DNA of 64,000 nt from Nonomuraea aridisoli. GTDB taxonomy: Bacteria > Actinomycetota > Actinomycetes > Streptosporangiales > Streptosporangiaceae. The notes beneath the pieces were generated by a model that was not told the DNA's origin, did no database searches, and was given only the letters and a program-made list of their open reading frames with translations. Shown one piece after another: positions 52,744 through 62,984 of the stretch (positions within the stretch are counted from its first letter, which is position 1; each line of letters opens with the position of its first letter). Location: assembly GCF_003236395.1 (NCBI RefSeq), contig NZ_POUD01000004.1, positions 34,754-98,753 on the forward strand. The letters run 5' to 3'. The translations under genes were made by a program, and so were the position numbers.

Positions 52744-54501
52744 ATGTCCGTGTTGGCGTCGGCCGTTATGGTCGTGGTCATGCTCAGCCCATACAACCAG
52801 AACGAAGTGCTGCTTTCGATGATGGACAGCCTCGTAGGGGACCGCGTTGATTTGGAGCCGATGAGAAAAGCGTTCGAATCCGCAGCGGGTGACTTCGCGG
52901 CGAAGTTCACCGCTGCGGTGCAAGCGCGTTTCGCTCAGCTGGTCGTGCCAGAGGTGTTCATTGACGTGCCTGAGCATCCGGAGGAACTTCGCAAAGCGGA
53001 TCTGGAGACTTTGGTACGGCCCGCCGCGGGCTTTCTTCGCTCGAATCCAACCAAGCGGGAATTGTTGACCACGTTGGATCGCATCCAGTGGCGGCAGCAG
53101 CAGCGTCCATCATGGATTCCGCGTCTGGACCGGCATGGCAAGCCACGATCGGAGCCCGGGGCTGACGCGCTTGATCCGGAAGCTTTCCCTGAGCGGCCTC
53201 TGGTGGTGGGCGCCCTGGCCGAGCTCGGCAATGTGACTGTTCTCCTGCCTGCTTCTGACCCGGAGAGGCCGGAGCTGGCCATGCTGCCTGGGGGGATCGG
53301 GGAATGGGAGGTGGCTCTGTGCACGCTCCTGGGTGTCACTGGCGAGCGCGGGCCCGCCACGACTGTTCCGATCGACGCGGAGGCCAACGAGGCGTTGATT
53401 CCCGCGGGCAGGCGCTGGTGGGCGGTCGAACCGGCGAAGTCGTTGCAGGCGGCACAGGATCCGGGAGTGGCGAGCGAGCTGCTGGCCACTTTGGCGACGC
53501 TTGGAGGGCTGCCGGTCACCGACAACACGCCTCGAGATCGTGAGAGTTTCGCCATTGCCCTCGGGGCCGCGGGGGACTGGCGCCACAGCGTCCGATGGGT
53601 GCTGGACGGATGGGACCCCGGCGCGGATGCGCACATACTGGCCACTGCCCGCGCGGCCGTCGCCGGCTGGGCGGGTGTAGGCAGGAGCGGACTCATCGTG
53701 TACGTGTACGGAGGGGCCCTGCACGGCACCGAAGGCCTGATCGCTGAGCCTGGTCCACTGCATAGTTACCTGCTGTGCGTGAGCCGTTCCGTCCATGGTA
53801 CGGACGTGGTGGACGCGGTGGATCGGGTGATTCTGGCGTGTCCGGGAGAGAACTGGTGCCACCGAGACGGTTGTCCCGTCGCCGACTTTCCAGAAGCAGC
53901 CGAGTTGCTCGCGGCGATTGTCACTACCGGTGATGTCGCTGAGGTGGCCGACCAGGACGGTGGTCGGGCAGGTGAGAGCTACCAGCGGTTGTACGGGGCC
54001 GGTGGCACCGATCACGATCCGGACAGCGTCTTGGACTGCTTGGAGATGGAGCTACTGGGCGCCGGTTGGGTGGAGTTGGAGCGATCGACGTGGGAAGGCG
54101 GGTTGGAGGAGTCGTTGCTGCGCCGCGGCGACCACTGCCTGATCGCCTCCTACGATCCGATCACCCGCCAGCTTCATCTCGCAGACGGCAAGTCCCAGCT
54201 CGATGGCATGCTCGATATGCTGGCCGACGATGGCGCGCTTACCGGCGAGGATGAGTACGTGACCGTAGACACCAGCGAGCAGGTGGTCGAGCGGTGGGGC
54301 ACAGACATCCTGACCGCGGCGGAGGATCATCTGCGGGGGCGTATCCAGGATCTGTCGCAACTATCCGTCCCAGTCCGAGGCACACTACTCGGGCTGCATC
54401 CTCATGCGGACGGAACCCTCAACGCCCCCGAATCCACAGCACTCGCGAAGGAACAGCTCACCGTCCTCGCCCGCGTCGCCAGCCTGCTTGGCGATGAGTG
54501 A
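52744..54501 (+). CDS. Unknown 585-residue protein divergent from the primase-helicase
   Basis: About 585 residues from ATG 52744; GTG 52750 is a better-spaced alternative after GAAGGG. It is well biased coding sequence with no membrane segments after a hydrophobic N terminus. A cysteine cluster [12 protein letters not shown] (C366, C372, C377) may bind zinc. The C-terminal third is acidic ([39 protein letters not shown]). I recognise no family. Divergent promoters with the TOTE gene (162-base gap) and location within the same tRNA-bounded segment make it a candidate partner. Confidence 0.7.
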   Translation: MSVLASAVMVVVMLSPYNQNEVLLSMMDSLVGDRVDLEPMRKAFESAAGDFAAKFTAAVQARFAQLVVPEVFIDVPEHPEELRKADLETLVRPAAGFLRSNPTKRELLTTLDRIQWRQQQRPSWIPRLDRHGKPRSEPGADALDPEAFPERPLVVGALAELGNVTVLLPASDPERPELAMLPGGIGEWEVALCTLLGVTGERGPATTVPIDAEANEALIPAGRRWWAVEPAKSLQAAQDPGVASELLATLATLGGLPVTDNTPRDRESFAIALGAAGDWRHSVRWVLDGWDPGADAHILATARAAVAGWAGVGRSGLIVYVYGGALHGTEGLIAEPGPLHSYLLCVSRSVHGTDVVDAVDRVILACPGENWCHRDGCPVADFPEAAELLAAIVTTGDVAEVADQDGGRAGESYQRLYGAGGTDHDPDSVLDCLEMELLGAGWVELERSTWEGGLEESLLRRGDHCLIASYDPITRQLHLADGKSQLDGMLDMLADDGALTGEDEYVTVDTSEQVVERWGTDILTAAEDHLRGRIQDLSQLSVPVRGTLLGLHPHADGTLNAPESTALAKEQLTVLARVASLLGDE

Positions 54502-54592
54502 TCCGAAGACCCCGACCGGCAACGGGGCTCTCGACAGTCGCGGTCGAGGTCGTCATGGCGGGCTTCTCATCAGCAGGCTGACCAGTGGACCT

Positions 54593-56000
54593 AGTACTCC
54601 AGTGACACTTTGTGATCATGGTTCGGATCTGCGCTGGTAGTGACAGCGTCGGGCTGTTGCTTGGTGGTGGCGGCGCCAGTCTGACCAGCGCAGAACGTGC
54701 GCGGTAGAAAGGCGCCGGGTCAGGACGAGTGAGGCCAGGAGCCGGCGGATCTCGGGCAGGGTGAGCGGGACGCGGTCGTCGGTGGTGGGGGGTTGGGCGG
54801 CGGCGATGGCTGCCAGCAGCGCCAGGGCGAGCATGGCATGAGTGATGTGCCGGTGCCAGGGTGTCCAGCCGCGCACTTGGTAGTGGTCCGGGCCGACCTG
54901 TCCTTTGGCGGCTTGGAAGGACTCCTCCACCGCCCACCGGATACCCGCGATCTTGACCAGGGCCATGAGTGGCTGCCGGTCGGGGGCGTAGCAGCGGTAG
55001 AACGCCAGTTCACCGGTTGTCAGGTTGCGTCGGATCAGCAGCCACCGATAATCGTCGGCCTGGCCTTCGTCGATGCGGGCCCAGGCCCAGGCGTACCAGC
55101 GTGGGCCTTTCGCCCCCTGACCGGCGCGGTAGCGGTGCCAGTGCTGATCGTCCACCCGCGCCGCGACCTCAGCCGCGCTCAGTGGGACGCCCTTCAGTTC
55201 GACGCGCCGGTTACCGGCGATGGCCAGCACATAGCCCGTCCGGCGCGTTTCTAGGGCGGCACGCAGACGCGGGTCTTGGCCGTAGACCTCATCACCCGTC
55301 GCCCAGGCCGCTTGCACGCCGGCCTCAAGCGCGGCCAGAAGCATCGCCGTGGCCAGGGCGGGCTTGGTGGCGAAGGCGGTCTCGTCCGGAACACCGGCGG
55401 CCTGGCAGCGGCCGGGGTCGGCCAGCCAGGTGTGTTCGGGCAGGTAGAGCCGCCGGTCCAGCAGTGCCCGCCCGGCCGGGGTGGCGTAGGCGAGGAATAC
55501 CCCTACCTGGCAATTCTCGATCCGGCCCGCGGTGCCGCTGTATTGCCGTTGCACTCCGGCTGAGCGGGCGCCCTTCTTGACGAAGCCTGTCTCATCCACG
55601 ATCAGCACGCCGCCGGGGCCGAGCCGGTCGACGGCGAAAGCGCGCACGTCATCACGCACGGCGTCGGCGTCCCAGCGGGCGGTGCGCAGCAGCCGCTGCA
55701 GCGTCTGCGGACCTATCAGTGCGGCGTGTTCGGCCAGGTTCCAGCAGTTCTTGCGGTCGATGTCGGCCAGCAGCCCGCGCACGTAAGCCCCAGCGGCGCG
55801 ACGCGGTTCGACCCGGCCGAACCGAGAGGCGATCCGGGCCATCAGCTCGTTGAAGATGACCATCCAGCCATCAGGGTCTACGCTGTGGCTCGCGGCCACC
55901 GCACGATCTTTTGTAGTCCTCACAAACTTCGAATGATCACGCGGTGGCCGTCGCCATGTGACCCCAACCCCTCAAGATCGCGAAGTGTCGCTGGAGTACT
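54593..56000. mobile_element. IS701-type insertion sequence
   Basis: 1408 bp bounded by inverted repeats: AGTACTCCAGTGACACTTTG at 54593 and the complement AGTACTCCAGCGACACTTCG ending at 56000. The repeats extend to 25 bp with three mismatches. One transposase gene fills it. CTA occurs at both edges but no longer target duplication is visible; the integrase frame resumes exactly at base 56001 while its N-terminal part is absent on the left, implying a deletion after insertion. Confidence 0.88.
54616..55923 (-). CDS. IS701 family DDE transposase
   Basis: A 435-residue transposase. DDE residues sit in VLIVDETGFVKKG, AWATGDEVYGQD and RWAVEESFQAAKGQVGPDHY. GTG 55923 is the longest start; ATG 55863 is an alternative. 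The stop lies inside the left inverted repeat. Intact, so the element may be active. Confidence 0.9.
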   Translation of the reverse strand: MRTTKDRAVAASHSVDPDGWMVIFNELMARIASRFGRVEPRRAAGAYVRGLLADIDRKNCWNLAEHAALIGPQTLQRLLRTARWDADAVRDDVRAFAVDRLGPGGVLIVDETGFVKKGARSAGVQRQYSGTAGRIENCQVGVFLAYATPAGRALLDRRLYLPEHTWLADPGRCQAAGVPDETAFATKPALATAMLLAALEAGVQAAWATGDEVYGQDPRLRAALETRRTGYVLAIAGNRRVELKGVPLSAAEVAARVDDQHWHRYRAGQGAKGPRWYAWAWARIDEGQADDYRWLLIRRNLTTGELAFYRCYAPDRQPLMALVKIAGIRWAVEESFQAAKGQVGPDHYQVRGWTPWHRHITHAMLALALLAAIAAAQPPTTDDRVPLTLPEIRRLLASLVLTRRLSTAHVLRWSDWRRHHQATARRCHYQRRSEP

Positions 56001-56891
56001 AAGCGGCGTAATCGGTACGGCAAGGCGCTGTCGCCGTCCACTGTGCAGCGGGTCCACGCCACCTTGCGGGCGGCACTTAACGAGGCAGTCCGCGAAGGTC
56101 TGATTGATACGAACCCGGCACGCCGGTTGCGTCTGCCGCGAGCCCGGCGTCCCCATGCCCAGGTCTGGACCCGGAGCCGGGTGGTGGCGTGGCAGGCCAC
56201 GGGCCAGCGGCCGGTGATGGCGGTGTGGACAACCGAACAATTGACGGCGTTCCTGAACTACGTTCGCGAGGACGTGTTGTATCCATTGTGGTGGCTGGCC
56301 GCGCTGCGCGGTCTGCGCCGCGGCGAGCTCGCCGGGCTGCGGTGGGTGGACATCAGCCTGGAGACCCGCGAATTGACCGTCATGCAGTAACTCATCCACG
56401 TCAACGGCCAGCTACGAGTCGTCCCGCCCAAGAGCGAGGCGAGCCAGCACACGATCGCCTTGGACACCGAGACGATCCGCCTGCTGCGTCGGCACCAGCA
56501 ACGCCAGCACCTGAGCCGGCTTGACAGCGCTGGCTGGGTGTTCACCCGCACCGACGGCCAGCCGATACGCCCGGACTACCTGACCTACCGGTTCCGGTAC
56601 TTGGTGACAGCCAGCGGACTGCCACCGGTACGGCTCCATGACCTGCGGCACGGTGCGGCCTCCACGGCATTGGCCGCGCACGTGGACCTGCGCACAGTGC
56701 AGGGGCAGCTCGGGCACGCCAGCATCGTATTGACCTCCGACACTTACACCTCGGTCCTGCCCGAACTCCATCACGAGGCGGCGGAGGCCACGGCACGCCT
56801 GGTCCTCACCACTGCACGAAAAACAGGTCACCGGCTACGGAAGCGGACACTGCAGCTCCAACGTCGCCCCATGAACCGGCCGCCATGCTGA
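56001..56891 (+). pseudogene. Tyrosine integrase, IS-truncated and with an in-frame stop
   Basis: From the IS edge one frame reads KRRNRYGKALSPSTVQRVHA through the catalytic ALRGLRRGELAGLRW, then hits TAA at 56388-56390 (after TVMQ) where LIHVNGQLRVVPPKSEASQH continues in the same frame. Probable CAA to TAA change. The remainder has LHDLRHGAAS, QLGHASIV and the Tyr in SDTYTSV. The ~150 N-terminal residues are gone. Ends 108 bases before att3. Same family as the remnant at 63.3 kb. Confidence 0.88.
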
Positions 56892-56998
56892 GCGTGGTGC
56901 CATATAAGTCTCCTGGTGTCTGTTTGTCCCAGACGTGAACCAGCTATGACCACCTCCTGATTTTTGATCAAGATGTGGAGTGAAATCGCAGGTCGGAG

Positions 56999-57044
56999 TG
57001 GCAGGGCGCCCGGGGCTTGAAGTCGGAACCTACGGACTTAAAAC
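56999..57044 (-). repeat. att3: diverged 3' half of tRNA-Lys, copy 3
   Basis: Matches att1 with several changes in the T-arm (CTTGAAGTCGG for CTCGAACCCGG) and anticodon loop. The ~60 bases before it match the bases before att4, including TGATCAAG and GCAGGTC. An old attachment site no longer under tRNA selection. Confidence 0.75.
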
Positions 57045-57620
57045 AAGAGCTCTCGTCAGCATCTTTACGAGAACCATGATCGATCGTAGGTATATCGCGT
57101 TGTCTGAGCCGGTGGCCAACACATGTGCGGCGACCGTTTCGGTGCTGTGGTCGAATAGCCCCTGGGTAGCGTCTTCGCCAGGCTGTCCACTCGTGGGCGT
57201 CGAGGTTCATGGCTCGGTCGGAAGGTGGCGCGCCGAACAGCGGTGCTTGGTGGAACAACATGGTGATCTGTCGCACGCTCCTGGCTCCCAGGATGATGGC
57301 CAGTTGGACCAGCGCGATGCCGCGGTCTCAGTCCGGTAGGCGATCCCGTCGGGCGGCGCCAGCGGCGTAGGAAGTATCGCGCCCCTGTGCCCGACCTGTC
57401 TCCTTCCTTCCGCGGTCACAGACAGCCGGAGGTCTCATCCCGGAGTGTTCACCTGATAGGTGCACCCGATTGCCGCCTTGCCGGTTGCGACGTCAACATG
57501 CGCATCCCCGCATGTCCGGTGCACCTTTTATGCCGTTTGAGGTGATCGCCCAACTCTCATGAATGAATACCCGAGGTCATTGCGCGATCGGAACAGTAGC
57601 GCCGTCCATGTCCAGCAGAA
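57045..57620. other. Gene-poor stretch with a degenerate transposase remnant
   Basis: 576 bases before the large STAND-like gene. On the minus strand around 57150-57330 the frame gives GIALVQLAIILGARSVRQIT and MLFHQAPLFGAPPSD, reminiscent of the N-terminal region of IS1380-type transposases, with stops and frame changes. The last ~200 bases presumably hold the promoter of the next gene. Confidence 0.4.
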
Positions 57621-57629
57621 TTGGACATG
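57607..57629. promoter_or_regulatory. Perfect inverted repeat over the start of the STAND-like gene
   Basis: CATGTCCA, seven bases (GCAGAAT), TGGACATG. The right arm contains the ATG at 57627. A protein bound here would block translation initiation or transcription; the gene's own N-terminal winged helix is an obvious candidate. Confidence 0.6.
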
Positions 57630-60600
57630 AAGCGCTACGCTCGTGTGATGGCAACGGCGGGAGAGACGCTTCGGGCAACGCTCAGCGAGAGCGCATACGG
57701 CGCCCTCGAGATACTTGCCGAGAGCACCGTCCCGCTCTCCGGCCGAAAGGTCGCAACTGCTCTGGGCGTTTCCCCGACCACAGCGAACACCGCGCTGGCC
57801 ACACTGTCAGATGCCGGGTTCGCCATCTCGAAGAGATCAGGGAAAGCCATCTTGTGGCAGCTTGCGGTCTCCAACCCTTCGATCAGCGCCTGGCTCGAGG
57901 AGACAACGCCTATCAGCGCAGTGCCTTCGGCTGGATCCAGTCCGTACTCGACGGGCGGCGGTGGCGTCCGCTTGGAGCACTCTTACGCGGCGTGTCTGAT
58001 TGCCGGATTCCTCGCGGGTGAAGCCCTGCCCGAGCTTGGCGATGCCGTATCCGTCGACACCATTCGACTTCAGGCAAGCGATCTGAGCGATGTCGACGAC
58101 ATCCTCATCGAAGGGCGCGACTCTCACGGCGAGATGCACCGCTCCTCGATTGCCGTGCGCAGGAACCCTGCGCTCACCTCAAGCGATAGCGCGTCGGTTC
58201 CCCTGATCCGCGACTTCTTGACGGTCGTCACGGACCATTGGCCCGAGGCGGCTTCGGGGCGGTGGCGGATCGTACTCGCGGTATCAACGAACGCCAATGC
58301 GATAACACAGCTCGCTGAACTCGCGGAGCTTGCTCGCGCTCTTCCTGACGCGGCTGCTCTGGCGGATCGCTTGACGCAGCCGGGGCGAACGAATACCGAG
58401 ATTCGCAGCCGGCATACCCACATCAAGGACCTGGTTCAGCAGGCATCGACAGGACTCGCCTCGACCAGCGGATTGGGCGTAGAGGAGCTGACCTGGCGAC
58501 TCCTCTGGAGTCTCAGTACACGAAACCTGCGTCTGGAAAGGACGGACCGAGTAGATCGGACAACAGCGGTCAACACTCTGCAGCGCATGATTCGCGACGG
58601 CACGCCCGCCGCTGCCGACGCACTCTTCTCCCGAATCGAAGAGCTGGTGGGGGGATGGGCGCCGCAAGGCTCGGTGCTGACGCAATCGGTGATCCGCCGG
58701 AGCCTGAGCTCCTACTCGCTAGCGAGATCCGTCAGGTTCGCCAGCGCGTGGGAGACGTTGGATCGGCTCGGCGTTCGTCTGCGCGAGTCGATTCGGCCGG
58801 CGCTGCGGTCGGCGTCGCAGTCGCTGGAGTTGGAGCGCGCCAAAGAAAGATCGAGCCTCATCCAGGCCATGCGATCGGCGGGCGTGTCCGCCGGCGCTCT
58901 TGTGGTCACCGGCGATCCAGACGTCGGAAAGTCCGCCTTGTCACTACGCGCGGTCGAGAACCTCGAAATGGAGGGCGCCGCCGTCTCCAGTCTCAGCTTG
59001 CGCGATCTCCCCCATGCCCCAGCCGACCTCGAGACCCAGTTGGGTGGATCCGCTGTCGACGAGGTGATGGCAACTGGGGAAGTGCAGCCCATCCGTCTCC
59101 TTCTGATCGATGGCGCGGAGTCTGTTCTCGAAGGTAAGGGCCAGGTTTTCCGGACAGTCGCCACAGCCGCGCTGAGGGCTGGCTTCGGCGTGGTTGCCGT
59201 CACGCGCGGCGATGGCTCCCGCCAGGTTCGCGACGAGCTGGCTCGAGCCGTAGAGCTGGCTCAATCTGGCGGAGTCCCGGCCGAGTATGTGGTGCCGCCG
59301 CTGACCCACGAAGAGCGTCAAGCCCTTCCGGTGGCCTTCGCTGCCCTCGCTCGTCTGGATGACGACCCGCGCGCGGGGTGGCTTCTTGGCCGACCAGGTC
59401 TTGTCGACGTGCTGCTCCGGACGGGCGCGGCTCTCGATCCAGCCGACCTGCTATGCGAGGCGGACGTGTTTTCCGCGGTGTGGCGCAGTCTCATCCGTCG
59501 GGACGAGATCCATGCCCCAGGTACCGCATCCCCAGATGATCGTGAACAGGCCGCCCTGAGCGTGGCCAAACATGCTCTCGGCATCGCCGGCCAACCTCCT
59601 CATGGCAGCAGCTCCGCTGAGCTGCGCTCGGACGGCGTCCTTCGGGTGCCCAACAATCCCGCCTTTTCGCCAGGCGATGAATTCGCAACCGATCTGTTCC
59701 GTGACTTCGCACTCTGTCGTCTCTTCATCGCGCACGGATGGGATCTCCTTGCTTCGGCTGGCGCCCCACGCTGGTCGATCCGCGCGGCTCGCCTCGGGTG
59801 CCAGGCCGCATTGCTTCACCGCGACGACTCGAGTGGCTGGCTGAGTCTGTCGACGACCTTCGGTGAGATCGCCGATGTTCACGGCGATAGGTGGTCGGAG
59901 GTGCCGTATGAAGCCCTTCTGGCTCTCGGAGACGCGGAGTCGGCCATCCGCGAACTCTGGGGGCCTTTGACGGAAGACAGCTGTGCTGGCCTTGGGACCC
60001 TGCTCCGCCTCGCCCGGACCAGATATGTGACCGGCACGATGGGCGACGCCTATGCGCTCGCACCACTCGTGAAGGTGGTCTTCTGCGAGCGGCCCACGAT
60101 CGAGCGCGGACCGGGGCTCGGCAGTCGAGCCATGCATGAGGCCGTCCAATACCTCGTCCTGGCTTGGCTCCGCGGTATGGCGAGTACCCGCCGACCGTCA
60201 CATCCTCTGCGTCAAGAGGTTCGCGACGTAATCCTCGACAGCGCCCCGCCGTTCTACGACGACTTCGCCGTGGAGGCGCTCGCCTCCTTGGGGCCGGATC
60301 TCGACGACCGAGCGGAGGCGTGGCTCCGCGAAGTGGCCACGGACAGGCCGGGAGACCTCAACCCCGCGGTGGAGTCGGCGATCGTCGCAGTCAGCATGTC
60401 GCAGGAGCGGCCTAAGCTGCTGCTGGATCTCGCTGAGGCCTACTACATCGAACGCCCCGATCCACGTGATCGCTGGGGCGGCGGCTCTCCCCTCGACGAT
60501 GGCATTCGGGACTTCCGTCACGGACTTACCCCCGGGTTCGCGGTACCGCAGGCTGCCTGGCACTACGGTCCCTTCTTCCGCCTGCTCAATACGATCCCGG

Positions 60601-62894
60601 TGGACGCCATTGGCTTCATCAACCGGATGCTTGATCACGCCGCCAAGTTCCGGGTTGAACAGTTGACCGCTCACGGCGACCGCTCCGCTGAGCCTGAGGG
60701 CGTATACCTCGATCTGCCCGGGGTCGGTGGTCGGCTCTATGTCGGCGACGGCCACGTCTGGGCATGGTATCGCGGCACGAGCGTCGGACCGCGTGCATGT
60801 ACGAGCGCGCTTCTCGCGCTGGAGCGCTTCATTGGCCACCTCCTGGAGCAGCTGAACGTCCCAGCCCAAACGATCGTCGAACTTCTCCTTCGCCACTGCC
60901 ACAACCTCGCGGTGCCTGGACTCGTGGTGGGCTTCTTGACTCGACATCGGGAGGTGGCTGGCACCCTCCTTGATCCTTTCCTTGCCTCCCCAGCCGTCTG
61001 GCACCTTGAGACCAATCGCGTTACCGGTGACTTCGGATTTCGAGGACGAGATGCGGATGCCGACAACTTGACCGGGGCTGACCGGCGTCGGCACACCTTC
61101 CATGAGACCGTCAGCGCGATGGTGATTAACGCTCGGCTCTCTGACGATGAGGATCGACTCGCTCAACTCCAGGCAGTCGGCATCCAACTTATCGAGAGTG
61201 CCCGCACCGAGCTCGCCGACGTCGAAGGCGATCAGGACGCCTACCTCGCGATGATCGAGAGCTGGGCGGAGGAGTTTCGCATCGAGAACTATCGAGCCAG
61301 CCGAGACGGGGACCAGATCGTCATCCGGTTCGAGCGACCCGAACGCATCGACCAAGTACTCGAGTCCCGCAGCGCCGATCTTCAGAGAGGAAACGCTCTA
61401 CTCGGCCTCCAAAACCGCTACGGGCGCTACAACGATGCCCCCGAAAGCTGGCCTGTCGAAAACCTCGAAGAAGATCTTGCAACCGCACGTAAGCTCGTCG
61501 AGGACGAGCGAATCCCAGAAGAAGCGCTATGGCCGGAGAACGGCCTCGTGGCCGTCGCCGCGGCAGCAGTGCGAGCCCACGCTCTGGGACGCGCGAGGTT
61601 GGATATATCGAGCCTGACCTGGGCGATTGACGCTGTGATCTGGGCTGCCGAGAACCCACGAACTGATGAGATGACCTACAGCGGGACATGGTTCTCAATG
61701 GGGGCCGACCGTGCTGCGGCTGCGGCCGCTCCACTACTTCTCCTCGAGACATTCGACAACCTAGATCTAGACCGGCCGCGTGTTGAGAACTGTCTGCGGT
61801 CCCTCGCCACAAGCCTCTTCGATGAGGTACGTGCGATCTACGTCAAGGGCTGCGAGCCGATTTGGGCCATCCCGTGCGACATCGACGAAGGCTCGGCCCC
61901 ATGTCGCCGGCACGGACCAGCGTGGATCGCCGCGACTGCGGGACTGATCGACTGCAGGCTAGGGCCGTGGAACCAAGAAACGCAGCAGCGGGAGCCTGAT
62001 CCGCTGCCAGCGCCATTCCACGAGTCGCTCCCGGCCGTTGCCGACGGACAGCTCATGGTCAATCGGCTGCGGATGCCGTTGGCGTGCATGGTCGACGCCA
62101 GACGCGTGCCGTGCCTTCAGGATGCGGTCGGCGATCTCTGGGCGCCGCTCTGGGACGCCCACCGCAGAGGTCTCGCCCATTGGTGGGAGGAGGGATACGA
62201 CCATCACGCGCACATCCACCACGAGCCGATCGCCCAGCGAATGATCACGATCGCATTGGATGGCGACCGAGACCCCATCAGGGCTCACATCGAGCATTTC
62301 GCCGCAGACTCCAACGCTCTGCACATGCTCTTCAGCGGATTCGGCACTGTCTTCACCTACGATGAGCAGCTTCGACGATCCATGGTCGATTTCTGGCCGT
62401 GGGCGCTGGAGGTCGCTCTTGATGCCGTTGGTGACGGAGCCGGGCTGCGCGCGCAGCGTCATCATTCGTTCGACTACATGACTGCGGCCCTGCTCCCCAC
62501 CCCGAACGCAAGGATGTCGGACCCGGACATCGATGGCACTTTCGCTCGATGCCGCGAAAACTGGCTTCAGCCCGACGCTCTAGGTCAGCTTGCGGACCGC
62601 TGGCTACGCCTCGCCCGCTGGGAGCCCAAAGCCGCCGAGGCCGTGATCATCTTCGCGAAGAGCGCACCGCGACAGTGGCAAGCGACAACCGCGCTGGCCT
62701 GGATCGAGTCGATCATCGACCAGCGCTATGCTCTCTTCGCCAATCGTCTCTGGTTCCTGGAGGAATGGCTGGCGGAACTCCGCAACCGTGGTGTGATCGT
62801 CGGGGGCATTAGGAGCCGCTACCACCGGATCGTCGACGGCCTGGCCGCCGCTGGCGATCGAGCTGCGGTGAGCCTTCAGCAACTGGACGAGTAG
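57627..62894 (+). CDS. Giant winged-helix STAND-like NTPase (candidate defence protein)
   Basis: A 1755-residue protein. ~20-80: winged helix (SGRKVATALGVSPTTANTAL, then LSDAGFAISKRSGKAILWQL). ~115-230: alpha/beta domain with SDVDDILIEGRD and SIAVRRNP, laid out like restriction-endonuclease-type effector domains of Avs/Cap4-like proteins but without a clear catalytic Lys. ~425-700: P-loop NTPase with Walker A TGDPDVGKSAL (~429) and Walker B IRLLLIDGAE (~490). ~720-1755: long alpha-helical region that could be the target sensor. No strong SD; ATG 57627 and GTG 57645 are candidates. It fills its tRNA-bounded segment alone. Confidence 0.8.
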   Translation: MKRYARVMATAGETLRATLSESAYGALEILAESTVPLSGRKVATALGVSPTTANTALATLSDAGFAISKRSGKAILWQLAVSNPSISAWLEETTPISAVPSAGSSPYSTGGGGVRLEHSYAACLIAGFLAGEALPELGDAVSVDTIRLQASDLSDVDDILIEGRDSHGEMHRSSIAVRRNPALTSSDSASVPLIRDFLTVVTDHWPEAASGRWRIVLAVSTNANAITQLAELAELARALPDAAALADRLTQPGRTNTEIRSRHTHIKDLVQQASTGLASTSGLGVEELTWRLLWSLSTRNLRLERTDRVDRTTAVNTLQRMIRDGTPAAADALFSRIEELVGGWAPQGSVLTQSVIRRSLSSYSLARSVRFASAWETLDRLGVRLRESIRPALRSASQSLELERAKERSSLIQAMRSAGVSAGALVVTGDPDVGKSALSLRAVENLEMEGAAVSSLSLRDLPHAPADLETQLGGSAVDEVMATGEVQPIRLLLIDGAESVLEGKGQVFRTVATAALRAGFGVVAVTRGDGSRQVRDELARAVELAQSGGVPAEYVVPPLTHEERQALPVAFAALARLDDDPRAGWLLGRPGLVDVLLRTGAALDPADLLCEADVFSAVWRSLIRRDEIHAPGTASPDDREQAALSVAKHALGIAGQPPHGSSSAELRSDGVLRVPNNPAFSPGDEFATDLFRDFALCRLFIAHGWDLLASAGAPRWSIRAARLGCQAALLHRDDSSGWLSLSTTFGEIADVHGDRWSEVPYEALLALGDAESAIRELWGPLTEDSCAGLGTLLRLARTRYVTGTMGDAYALAPLVKVVFCERPTIERGPGLGSRAMHEAVQYLVLAWLRGMASTRRPSHPLRQEVRDVILDSAPPFYDDFAVEALASLGPDLDDRAEAWLREVATDRPGDLNPAVESAIVAVSMSQERPKLLLDLAEAYYIERPDPRDRWGGGSPLDDGIRDFRHGLTPGFAVPQAAWHYGPFFRLLNTIPVDAIGFINRMLDHAAKFRVEQLTAHGDRSAEPEGVYLDLPGVGGRLYVGDGHVWAWYRGTSVGPRACTSALLALERFIGHLLEQLNVPAQTIVELLLRHCHNLAVPGLVVGFLTRHREVAGTLLDPFLASPAVWHLETNRVTGDFGFRGRDADADNLTGADRRRHTFHETVSAMVINARLSDDEDRLAQLQAVGIQLIESARTELADVEGDQDAYLAMIESWAEEFRIENYRASRDGDQIVIRFERPERIDQVLESRSADLQRGNALLGLQNRYGRYNDAPESWPVENLEEDLATARKLVEDERIPEEALWPENGLVAVAAAAVRAHALGRARLDISSLTWAIDAVIWAAENPRTDEMTYSGTWFSMGADRAAAAAAPLLLLETFDNLDLDRPRVENCLRSLATSLFDEVRAIYVKGCEPIWAIPCDIDEGSAPCRRHGPAWIAATAGLIDCRLGPWNQETQQREPDPLPAPFHESLPAVADGQLMVNRLRMPLACMVDARRVPCLQDAVGDLWAPLWDAHRRGLAHWWEEGYDHHAHIHHEPIAQRMITIALDGDRDPIRAHIEHFAADSNALHMLFSGFGTVFTYDEQLRRSMVDFWPWALEVALDAVGDGAGLRAQRHHSFDYMTAALLPTPNARMSDPDIDGTFARCRENWLQPDALGQLADRWLRLARWEPKAAEAVIIFAKSAPRQWQATTALAWIESIIDQRYALFANRLWFLEEWLAELRNRGVIVGGIRSRYHRIVDGLAAAGDRAAVSLQQLDE

Positions 62895-62984
62895 TGATTT
62901 CGAGGGCGCGGCCACAGTGGCCGTAGCTGTGGGCCCAAGAACACAATTCTCGTCAGCGCGGGGTTCCGCTTTGTCGAGCCGAGC

